From contig CAIMFE010000127.1 of the NCBI GenBank assembly GCA_903840235.1, positions 1 through 7,637 on the forward strand: 7,637 bases of DNA. Direction: 5' to 3'. Origin of the DNA: an uncultured Opitutia bacterium. Lineage in GTDB: Bacteria; Verrucomicrobiota; Verrucomicrobiia; Opitutales; UBA953. Positions within the stretch are counted from its first letter, which is position 1, and every line of letters begins with the position of its first letter. The translations under genes were made by a program, and so were the position numbers. This document shows positions 1-5,958 of the stretch, one piece after another. A model generated the notes under the pieces. The model was not told where the DNA came from. It ran no database searches and saw only the letters and a program-made list of their open reading frames with translations.

Positions 1-277
1 CTTGGGCGGCTAAGAAGTTCCAGAGTCTCAACAATTCATCTGCTGATTTTGCCTTTTCGCCATCCACCTGGGTGATGACAATCGGCATCACTGCAGAAAT
101 CTTTTTAATTAAATCCGGTTGGGCTTGGGCAATCGCGGGGGAGGTTACGGCGACACACTTTTTATTATTCTGAATATGACTTTGGGCCGTTAATAAAACT
201 TCCGACCATACCCCGGCACCAATCCGTACGGGGTATGAATGTTGAGCGAGCTTAACTTGGACACTTTCCACGGTCAT
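1..277 (-). CDS. aroB: 3-dehydroquinate synthase, N-terminal part (runs off the left edge)
   Basis: This is the first 92 codons of a gene that continues beyond base 1. The enzyme is cytosolic, NAD+- and metal-dependent, and converts DAHP to 3-dehydroquinate in the second step of the shikimate pathway. The translation starts MTVESVQVKLAQHSYPVRIG, matching the beta-strand opening of AroB with its SYPI.IG pattern. It reaches VDGEKAKSADELLRLWNFLA at residues 71-90, which matches the AroB NAD-binding DGE..K segment followed by the helix that precedes the glycine-rich loop; D72, G73, E74 and K77 sit where the family has them. The catalytic and metal-binding part lies outside the window. The ATG at 275-277 is the only reasonable start, because an in-frame TAA lies two codons upstream. 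A weak AGG is found 8 bases before it. The gap to the ftsY stop is 41 bases on the same strand, so it probably belongs to the same transcript. The identity is firm for a fragment, but nothing can be said about the rest of the gene. Confidence 0.88.
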   Translation of the reverse strand, partial: MTVESVQVKLAQHSYPVRIGAGVWSEVLLTAQSHIQNNKKCVAVTSPAIAQAQPDLIKKISAVMPIVITQVDGEKAKSADELLRLWNFLAAQ

Positions 278-318
278 GAATTAAACCTGAGTTATTGAAT
301 CGGTGCTGGCAAGCCAAC

Positions 319-1224
319 CTATACTTCCAGTCCAACGACCGACCGCGCATAGGCCTTTTTGTCGAACGGCACGAGATCTTCGCTGGTCTCACCTAAGCCA
401 ATAAATCTTACGGGAATACCCAGTTCACGAACGATGGCGACGAGGGCGCCCCCTTTGGCCGAACCATCAAGCTTGGTAACGATAATTCCAGTTAACTGCA
501 CAGCTTCATGAAAGACTTTGGCTTGTTCGATTGAATTCGCCCCGAGGGACCCGTCCACCACCAGCCATTTTTCATGCGGTGCACCAGTCAGTGCTTTGTC
601 CGTCACTCGAACAATTTTTCGAAGCTCTTCTAGGAGATGTGCCTTGGTGTGCAATCTGCCCGCGGTATCTAAAATAATATAATCCGCACCCCGCGCCACA
701 CCCGCCTTAATAGCATCAAACGCAATCGCTGCAGGATCCGCTCCCGCGGCACCGCTCACAATTTCTGCCCCAGTTTTTTCTGCCCAAGAAGTCAGCTGTT
801 CACTCGCGGCAGCTCGAAATGTATCGCAGGCACCTAAAATACAACGCTGACCCTTTTTTTGCCAGCGGGCGACTAACTTGGCCGCGGTCGTTGTTTTACC
901 TGCACCATTGATACCTAAGAGCATAATGACCGCAGGTTTTTGGGAGGGCGGATTCCACTCTCCACAATTTACTAAAACATTTTCTATGACTTGAGCAGCT
1001 GCTTCAGCCGGACCCGCCTGACGTAATTCCGCATTATTTTTCCAGGCATTTTTGGCAGCCTGCACAGCTTCTTCGCTCGTCGTTACGCCAAAGTCTCCAG
1101 CAATCAAGAGCTCACGTAATTTCTCGACGGAGGCTTCATCCATCGGCCGAGCGAAAAGATTAGTTAACGCTGCGGTGGTACGATTAAGCCCAGCTTTAAG
1201 TTTCTCAAAAAAACCACCGCTCAT
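319..1224 (-). CDS. ftsY: Signal recognition particle receptor FtsY
   Basis: SRP receptor GTPase (301 aa). It docks the Ffh-ribosome complex at the inner membrane to deliver membrane proteins to the Sec translocon. The N domain (about residues 1-90) opens with the basic amphipathic stretch MSGGFFEKLKAGLNRT, typical of the FtsY lipid-binding helix. The long acidic A domain seen in E. coli is absent, as in many bacteria. The G domain carries every GTPase motif: Walker A GINGAGKTT (104-112), DTFRAAA (134-140), DTAGR (186-190), TKLD (250-253) with GSAKGG after it, and the closing loop GLGE (276-279). One departure is the segment D224-GSLGAN-S231, where most FtsY proteins read D-A-x-T-G-Q-N-A; the conserved Gln is Ala here. 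The start is supported by a strong AGAAGGAG ribosome binding site 7 bases upstream, inside the end of nusB. The nusB stop lies 2 bases upstream, so the two genes are translationally close. Confidence 0.97.
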   Translation of the reverse strand: MSGGFFEKLKAGLNRTTAALTNLFARPMDEASVEKLRELLIAGDFGVTTSEEAVQAAKNAWKNNAELRQAGPAEAAAQVIENVLVNCGEWNPPSQKPAVIMLLGINGAGKTTTAAKLVARWQKKGQRCILGACDTFRAAASEQLTSWAEKTGAEIVSGAAGADPAAIAFDAIKAGVARGADYIILDTAGRLHTKAHLLEELRKIVRVTDKALTGAPHEKWLVVDGSLGANSIEQAKVFHEAVQLTGIIVTKLDGSAKGGALVAIVRELGIPVRFIGLGETSEDLVPFDKKAYARSVVGLEV

Positions 1225-1226
1225 TT

Positions 1227-1730
1227 TTACGCTCCTTCTGCTTTGCGTGGATCGCGACCAATTTCACCTTTATAGCGATCAAGAATGCCGTTTACGAAGC
1301 GCTTGGATTCATCGGTTGAAAAACTCTTAGCGAGATCGACCGCCTCGTTGATGGTTACAACCGGTGGAATGTCGGTTCGACGCATCAGCTCAAAAATCGC
1401 TAAACGAAGAATGGCTAAATCCACTTTAGCAATACGCTCAAACGCCCAATTTTCAGTGAAGCGCTTCACTACTTCGTCGATGAGATCGATATCTTTAATG
1501 ACGCCATGAATGAGTTCTTCGGCGAAAGAATAATAGTCACGTGGCTGTTCTTGTTCGCTAAAGAAATCAAAGAGTGCGGTCACTAAATCGCCGTGTCTTT
1601 GTGATTCCCAGGAATAAAGAAATTGCATTGCGGCGACACGACTATCGTGACGACGATTGCGTTTTTGCGGAGCCGCGGGGGTCTTTTCTGCTTCAGGATT
1701 TTCCACGTTAATTTTTGTCAAAGGGTTCAT
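1227..1730 (-). CDS. nusB: Transcription antitermination factor NusB
   Basis: NusB (167 aa) is an all-helical RNA-binding protein. With NusE (ribosomal protein S10) it binds boxA RNA and helps antitermination, chiefly on rRNA operons. The family signature RR..SR..AMQFLY is at residues 26-39. NWAFERIAKVDLAILRLAIFEL covers 94-115, and INEAVDLAKSF (127-137) is followed by ESKRFVNGILD (141-151), the most conserved C-terminal part. The first 25 residues (MNPLTKINVENPEAEKTPAA...) are a polar, Ala/Pro/Glu-rich extension that usual NusB proteins lack. The next in-frame Met (residue 35) falls inside the conserved motif and cannot be the start. The ATG therefore overlaps the 3' end of ribH by 23 bases in another frame, a layout that suggests translational coupling. 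The upstream ribosome binding site is poor (GAAGA, 5 bases from ATG). The ribH-nusB order is common in bacteria. Confidence 0.95.
   Translation of the reverse strand: MNPLTKINVENPEAEKTPAAPQKRNRRHDSRVAAMQFLYSWESQRHGDLVTALFDFFSEQEQPRDYYSFAEELIHGVIKDIDLIDEVVKRFTENWAFERIAKVDLAILRLAIFELMRRTDIPPVVTINEAVDLAKSFSTDESKRFVNGILDRYKGEIGRDPRKAEGA
1232..1239 (-). promoter_or_regulatory. Ribosome binding site of ftsY
   Basis: On the minus strand this reads AGAAGGAG, 7 bases before the ftsY ATG and within the last codons of nusB. It is the best Shine-Dalgarno match in the window and fixes the ftsY start. By contrast, ribBA and ribH have no recognisable Shine-Dalgarno sequence. Confidence 0.85.
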
Positions 1731-2226
1731 CTAGGTCTTCGAGTGTATCGAGTCTTTCGCCTAAGGTTTGTCGATGTTGTGCCATCACTAACGCTGCTTG
1801 CGCAAACTCGGTTCCGCGATCAAGCGAACCGATACAGCGTTGTTCGGCTTGAGCTCGATTATTGGTTACCACAATACCGTTGATCACGGGAACTTCTGAG
1901 CGAATGGCGACCTCTTGAAGGGCGAGCGCGGTGGATTGAGCGATGATTTCGTGGTGAGGAGTGTCTCCGGCAATAACGACGCCTAAAACAATCACACAGT
2001 CGAACTCACTCGACGACGCCGTCATGTGTGCAACATAGGGTAGCTCGCCCGAACCAGGAACGCGCAATACGCGAATATTTTGCGGGGCGACTTGGGCCTG
2101 CGTTAAGGTGGCAATCGTCTTCTGTAATAAAGCCTCAACGAGATTTTGGTTGTAACTTGCCGCAATGATACTGAAAACAAATTTGGCCCCTGAGATGTTA
2201 GGCGATGATGGTTTGTCTTGGCTCAT
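1708..2226 (-). CDS. ribH: 6,7-dimethyl-8-ribityllumazine synthase
   Basis: Lumazine synthase (172 aa) condenses 3,4-dihydroxy-2-butanone 4-phosphate with 5-amino-6-ribitylaminouracil. This is the penultimate step of riboflavin synthesis, in the cytosol. Family motifs in order: ASYNQNLVEALL (23-34), in place of the SRFN.....LL substrate loop; VPGSGELPYVA (56-66), equivalent to VPGAFEIP; LGVVIAGDTPHHEII (81-95), equivalent to LGxVIRGxTxHxxYV, with H91 at the catalytic His position; and PVINGIVVTNN..QAEQR (113-130), where R130 matches the conserved phosphate-contacting Arg. Departures from consensus are Gly60 for the usual aromatic residue, Ala86 for the usual Arg, and LDRGTE in place of the AGNKG loop. 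Its partner substrate would come from the RibB half of the upstream ribBA. The ATG has no visible Shine-Dalgarno sequence; it follows a 70-base gap with inverted repeats. Downstream it overlaps nusB. Confidence 0.95.
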   Translation of the reverse strand: MSQDKPSSPNISGAKFVFSIIAASYNQNLVEALLQKTIATLTQAQVAPQNIRVLRVPGSGELPYVAHMTASSSEFDCVIVLGVVIAGDTPHHEIIAQSTALALQEVAIRSEVPVINGIVVTNNRAQAEQRCIGSLDRGTEFAQAALVMAQHRQTLGERLDTLEDLDEPFDKN

Positions 2227-2255
2227 GTGCAGGAAGAACGAAAGGCTGATGCAAC

Positions 2256-2265
2256 AACTTAAGTT
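2256..2265. promoter_or_regulatory. Palindrome in the ribH leader
   Basis: AACTTAAGTT is a perfect 10-base palindrome about 30 bases before the ribH ATG. It is immediately flanked by GATGCAAC (2248-2255), a string that also lies beside CAACTT/AAGTTG half-sites in the ribBA leader. The pattern could be a protein-binding site shared by the two riboflavin genes. This is inference from two instances only. Confidence 0.25.
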
Positions 2266-2272
2266 ATTACGT

Positions 2273-2290
2273 TCAAGCGGAAACGCTTAA
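2273..2290 (-). other. Short hairpin after the ribBA stop codon
   Basis: In the minus-strand transcript TTAAGCG (2290-2284) pairs with CGCTTGA (2279-2273), allowing one G-U pair, around a 4-base loop TTTC. It begins 6 bases after the ribBA stop. The only U-rich run lies before the stem, not after it, so it does not look like an intrinsic terminator. It might protect RNA ends or mark a processing site between ribBA and ribH, or it may have no role. Confidence 0.3.
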
Positions 2291-2296
2291 GAAAAA

Positions 2297-3373
2297 TCAA
2301 AAGGGTACTTGTTCAACGATTTCCAGCCCATAACCACTCAGACCGACTACTTTTCGAGGGTTATTGGTGATCAGACGAATTTGCTTAAGTCCCACATGTG
2401 AAAGTATTTGGGCTCCGATGCCGTAATCGCGCGCATCCATGGAGTGCAAGCGGATGCCTTCATTGTCCGCCTTCACTCCACCAAAGGGTTGAGCAACGTG
2501 AACGATGACTCCGGTGCCTGCTTTCGCCACGGCTGCAAAACTTGCGGAAAGTGAATTGCCCTCACCAAACGATGAACCCTGAAATAAATCGCCTAATAAG
2601 TTTTCACGTTGGACCCGAACGAGCGTCGGCGAATTTTTTGGCTGACCCAGCACGAAGGCTAAGTGTTGGCGACCATCCGGCAGCGATCGATAAACGCGTA
2701 GTTCAAATTGTCCCCATTTTGATTTAAAGGGGCTGGTCGCAATTAACTCGACTAATTTTTCACTGCGGTGGCGGTACTCAATGAGCTGCGCGATTGAAAT
2801 CATCCGCAGGTTAAATTTCTTTTTTAATTCAATGAGCTCGGGTAATCGCGCCATCGAGCCATCTTCATTGAGAATTTCACAAATCACTCCGCTCGGATGC
2901 AGGCCTGCGAGTGAAGCTAAATCGACCGCGGCCTCGGTGTGACCTGCGCGTTGTAATACTCCACCTGGGCGAGCCATGAGCGGAAAAATATGTCCTGGTT
3001 GGACGAGGTGCTCAGGTTGTGAATGTGGATCAGCTAAAATGGAAATCGTTTTAGCGCGATCGTAAGCACTGATGCCGGTCGAGATTCCTTCCGCGGCGTC
3101 GACTGAAATAGCAAAAGCCGTACGTTGGGATTCCCGATTCTCCGGAACCATTTGAGAAATGCCGAGGCGCTTGAGTTGGTGTTCGACCGTCGGGACGCAA
3201 ATGAGACCACGCCCATGACGAATCATCATATTGACTGCTTCGGGTGTGACCTTGGAAGCGGCCATGACGAAGTCGCCTTCGTTCTCACGATTCTCATCAT
3301 CCGTCACAATAACCAACTTCCCCGCAGCAATATCTGCGAGAGTGTCTTCAATGGTATCGAACGGCTGGCTCAT
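2297..3373 (-). CDS. ribBA: 3,4-dihydroxy-2-butanone-4-phosphate synthase fused to a degenerate GTP cyclohydrolase II domain (RibBA-type)
   Basis: This is a two-domain riboflavin protein (358 aa). The N-terminal RibB half (about 1-205) makes DHBP and formate from ribulose 5-phosphate. It looks fully active: the acidic metal/substrate loop DDENRENEGD is at 25-34, RHGRGLIC at 52-59, TGISAYDR at 99-106 and RAGHTEA at 142-148. The C-terminal half (about 210-358) is clearly homologous to GTP cyclohydrolase II (VRVQREN 252-258, LITNNPRKV 334-342, EIVEQVPF at the end). However, the three zinc-binding cysteines of RibA are gone. The SEC motif reads REN (N258), and the usual FGSLRCDCG reads FQGSSFGEG (264-272). 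The RGxGL loop is also missing, while the D-x-R pair (D313, R315) survives. Cyclohydrolase activity is therefore doubtful. The ATG has no Shine-Dalgarno sequence. ribH follows on the same strand after 70 bases. No FMN riboswitch fits in the 74-base leader. Confidence 0.93.
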   Translation of the reverse strand: MSQPFDTIEDTLADIAAGKLVIVTDDENRENEGDFVMAASKVTPEAVNMMIRHGRGLICVPTVEHQLKRLGISQMVPENRESQRTAFAISVDAAEGISTGISAYDRAKTISILADPHSQPEHLVQPGHIFPLMARPGGVLQRAGHTEAAVDLASLAGLHPSGVICEILNEDGSMARLPELIELKKKFNLRMISIAQLIEYRHRSEKLVELIATSPFKSKWGQFELRVYRSLPDGRQHLAFVLGQPKNSPTLVRVQRENLLGDLFQGSSFGEGNSLSASFAAVAKAGTGVIVHVAQPFGGVKADNEGIRLHSMDARDYGIGAQILSHVGLKQIRLITNNPRKVVGLSGYGLEIVEQVPF

Positions 3374-3390
3374 GAAATCGTCAGTAGATG

Positions 3391-3411
3391 CAACTTGGCG
3401 AGTATAAGTTG
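3391..3411. promoter_or_regulatory. Inverted repeat and possible -10 box in the ribBA leader
   Basis: CAACTT (3391-3396) and AAGTTG (3406-3411) form a 6-base inverted repeat with a 9-base spacer. On the minus strand TATACT (3406-3401), a fair -10 hexamer about 27 bases before the ribBA ATG, lies inside it. No convincing -35 box is found at 16-18 bases upstream. GATGCAAC (3387-3394) overlaps one arm and is repeated in the ribH leader. If real, this would be an operator over a ribBA promoter; the evidence is slight. Confidence 0.25.
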
Positions 3412-3447
3412 GGGTGCAAGCGAGGACATACTTTCGCCCTTTATTTA

Positions 3448-5907
3448 TTATTCGTATGTCAATTGCACGCTCATTTTACCATCGATACTCGGGGTGAATC
3501 TAACCCAGTAGGCATTGAGCCACTCCGGTAATTGCACATCGATTATCTGATTAGGTTCGAGCGCAAAAGTTTTATAAACACTGAAACGTCCATCGCCAGA
3601 GACATCACATTCCATGGTGATAACGTTAGGAGTTGAGCTGTGATTCTGTAAGTTAATTTTTTTCTTATCGTAGCCAGTCATTAGATAAGGATCGGAAGGC
3701 TTGTCCGCTTTTACAGACGAATTTTTCCATGGTCCGCCATATCCTCTTGGTTTACCGAGTTTCCAGAGATCATCTGCTGCACCCACCCAGACCGCCGCTT
3801 CTCCGTCCATTGAACGAATAATATGAGAGTTATTATTTTTTATCGATGGGTCGATACCGCTAAGTACTAAGAGTCCGCGATACGAACAAAAATCGTGAAT
3901 CGCTAAATCGCTGGTCGCAATAGGTCTCATTCGCATGGCCCCCATCGCATTTAATGCGGGTAATTCATAAAACGTACCATGCGCCTGAAGTAAGTCACGT
4001 TCAGTGCAAACCTCACGTGCTTTTCGCAGGCTAGATTGTTCTAATAATTTATCTTGGTTTATTTCCGACGAGCGAGGTAGTCGCCAGCGTTGTCCGTTTT
4101 CAACAAAAATAACCGAAGCCTCATCGCTCGTGATGATGCCTTTCGGAATTTCTGTGACCTGTTTAATTTTTTCTAAGGTCGCTGGATCCGCGGGAACTAA
4201 TTGCATCTCGGCATTTAATTCGTAAAGTGAACGAGCCGTTGTTTGACCGTTTTTAATTTCGGCATTTAATACCGCCAGCGTGCGCTGGTTATTACCCGTT
4301 GTTAAAAGAAATGCGCCTTTCGAGGTCTCGTTTTTCGCTGGAGATAACCCAGCAAACATAGGGTCAGTATCCGTGGTGCGATTGTCCCTACCGGCATACT
4401 GAAAGGTGGCAGACAGTGTCGCGACATCACGATTAGTTTTAAGTCGCAGCCAAACTGCTTTCAGCTCTTTGGGAATTTCTAACCACCTGTTCTTGGTGCG
4501 TCGGGATAGTGTCACCTCATTCCAAATTTTCCATTGGTTATTTCCTTGTTCATCGACTTCGATGGTGAATGTCGTGTCTGCGTTGCCATCATGTTCTAGG
4601 TGCAAGGCACGTTCGGTAAATCCGGTGAGAAGATAGGGGTCGGACGAAACTTGTGCTTTAACTGATTCATTTAACCAGACGCTGCCGCGACCTAAGACTG
4701 GTCCTAAATGGTCGGGCTTATCTAATGAGGTGAACCAGAGATTGGATTGCGACTGTCCGGGTCCCGCCAGCTTTCCTTTCGCTTCACGCTTATTTAGAAA
4801 TTCAGACTTAGCGGTGTCATCGCATCCGAAAACAAGTCGATCATTCCAACGTGTGAAATCTCCGATAACTTTTAGGTAGGTTGAACGTGGATAAATTCCT
4901 GCTGAATTTTTAACGGAGAATGTTTCCGGGAAATTCCAGAACATGCCGTGCATGGTCATCAAGCGTGAGCCAGCTTCACCTACATCACGAATGCGCGGCC
5001 ACTCCGTATTCCATCCATGAGCACCATCGTAAGTATGGCTAGCTTTCGGTAGGCGATACGAATTCCATGCCCCATTTTCTTTCAACATCAAAATTACCGA
5101 CCGATAATCCCAGCCGATGGTCCAAATCGGATCGGTTGCTGGATTTGAATTTCCTTTAATTCCTCCGGGTCCAGTGACTTCCGTGAATTGATTACGCCGA
5201 ACGAGTTGCCAATTACCTGACCCGTTCCATTCACCGACGGCGCCGCTATCAATGTTCGGATTTTTTAGCGCGATAGGAGTGTCTTCACCATTGTTCGCAA
5301 TAACGACGACGCCTTGGCCGGAGTAGAGTCCTTTGCCGTGATAACCAGGAAGGGTTGATTGCAGAGTGGCCGGATTTATTTCCACGGTCTGTCCGGCCTT
5401 TGGTTTATTTTTTATTTCTTTAATCAGACCCTTCACCGCTAAAGTGTGCACATCCACCTCGAAGAGCCCGTCTTCCATCGTTGCAAAATAAATTTTGTGA
5501 GTAGGCTCGGTCAGATGTCGTGCATTTCCAGTTAATCTCCCCGGCATGAGTTTCGGTGAAATCGCACGGACATTACGCGCTGCATCAATAAAATACGGAC
5601 CGATGATGAGTTGTTTAGATTCTTCGTGAATCATGCGGTTGGCCGGAGTTCCGCCCACGCTTTCTGGTCGGGTAATTAATTCTAAGGACGGAGTGATTTC
5701 GTAAAGTTTATCACTCGAACCGTAGGGACAGTGTGGGCCGTAGGTGATGACCCACAGTCGATTCGCCCATGGCACGACCGCTCCCGTGCCGCATTCCCCT
5801 TCTTGATTAAAGTAAGCCAAACTCGGATAAATGCCGGACCACTCTGGTGGGGCGGCTATTCCATGAACCCCGATGAACGAAAGTAAAATTAAACACACCC
5901 GAAACAT
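3448..5907 (-). CDS. Large secreted protein of unknown function with an internal duplication
   Basis: This 819-aa protein belongs to no family I recognise. The start MFRVCLILLSFIGVHGIAA is a signal peptide (basic residue, hydrophobic core, small residues near 17-19), so it is exported; no later membrane segment or sorting tail is seen. It contains two diverged copies of one layout. Copy 1 ends with ENG..NSYRLP (277-286), HGMFWNFP (320-327), WNDRLVFGCDD (354-364) and a module at about 407-505. Copy 2 shows ENG..WRLP (603-610), HGTFYELP (643-650), YRGLLVLSGID (676-686) and a module at about 723-819. The modules share SVKA, DPYL.TG[FY] and A.W.R, offset by about 316 residues. The strand-rich, loop-rich segments with recurring Trp and Gly resemble beta-propellers with beta-sandwich modules (inference). 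GLYSGQGVVVIANNGE (193-208) looks like a conserved core. No catalytic residues could be assigned. It ends in tandem stops TAA TAA. It lies 51 bases after comEC with a weak AAAGAAAG ribosome binding site. Confidence 0.9.
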   Translation of the reverse strand: MFRVCLILLSFIGVHGIAAPPEWSGIYPSLAYFNQEGECGTGAVVPWANRLWVITYGPHCPYGSSDKLYEITPSLELITRPESVGGTPANRMIHEESKQLIIGPYFIDAARNVRAISPKLMPGRLTGNARHLTEPTHKIYFATMEDGLFEVDVHTLAVKGLIKEIKNKPKAGQTVEINPATLQSTLPGYHGKGLYSGQGVVVIANNGEDTPIALKNPNIDSGAVGEWNGSGNWQLVRRNQFTEVTGPGGIKGNSNPATDPIWTIGWDYRSVILMLKENGAWNSYRLPKASHTYDGAHGWNTEWPRIRDVGEAGSRLMTMHGMFWNFPETFSVKNSAGIYPRSTYLKVIGDFTRWNDRLVFGCDDTAKSEFLNKREAKGKLAGPGQSQSNLWFTSLDKPDHLGPVLGRGSVWLNESVKAQVSSDPYLLTGFTERALHLEHDGNADTTFTIEVDEQGNNQWKIWNEVTLSRRTKNRWLEIPKELKAVWLRLKTNRDVATLSATFQYAGRDNRTTDTDPMFAGLSPAKNETSKGAFLLTTGNNQRTLAVLNAEIKNGQTTARSLYELNAEMQLVPADPATLEKIKQVTEIPKGIITSDEASVIFVENGQRWRLPRSSEINQDKLLEQSSLRKAREVCTERDLLQAHGTFYELPALNAMGAMRMRPIATSDLAIHDFCSYRGLLVLSGIDPSIKNNNSHIIRSMDGEAAVWVGAADDLWKLGKPRGYGGPWKNSSVKADKPSDPYLMTGYDKKKINLQNHSSTPNVITMECDVSGDGRFSVYKTFALEPNQIIDVQLPEWLNAYWVRFTPSIDGKMSVQLTYE

Positions 5908-5958
5908 GAAATCACTTTCTTTACTTATGAATTACTGGCAAGTGCAGAGCATTTAATT

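Noticed and set aside
2273..2295. Intrinsic terminator between ribBA and ribH
   Set aside because: The hairpin is short and, on the transcribed strand, the U-run precedes the stem. On the plus strand the stem is followed by A residues.
3374..3447. FMN riboswitch before ribBA
   Set aside because: The leader is only 74 bases long, and I see none of the conserved stem-loop sequences of the FMN element; it is too short to hold one.
3425..3460. 7-base inverted repeat GACATAC/GTATGTC with a 22-base spacer at the end of the large secreted gene
   Set aside because: A match of this length and spacing is expected several times by chance in a window of this size. There is no U-tract, and half of it lies in coding sequence.
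3125..3511. Plus-strand open frame of 128 codons across the ribBA start
   Set aside because: It lies antisense to ribBA and its leader, has no recognisable motif, and is explained by the strong coding signal on the other strand.
5908..5958. Promoter for the large secreted protein
   Set aside because: The gap is AT-rich, but no pair of -35 and -10 boxes with acceptable spacing could be picked out.
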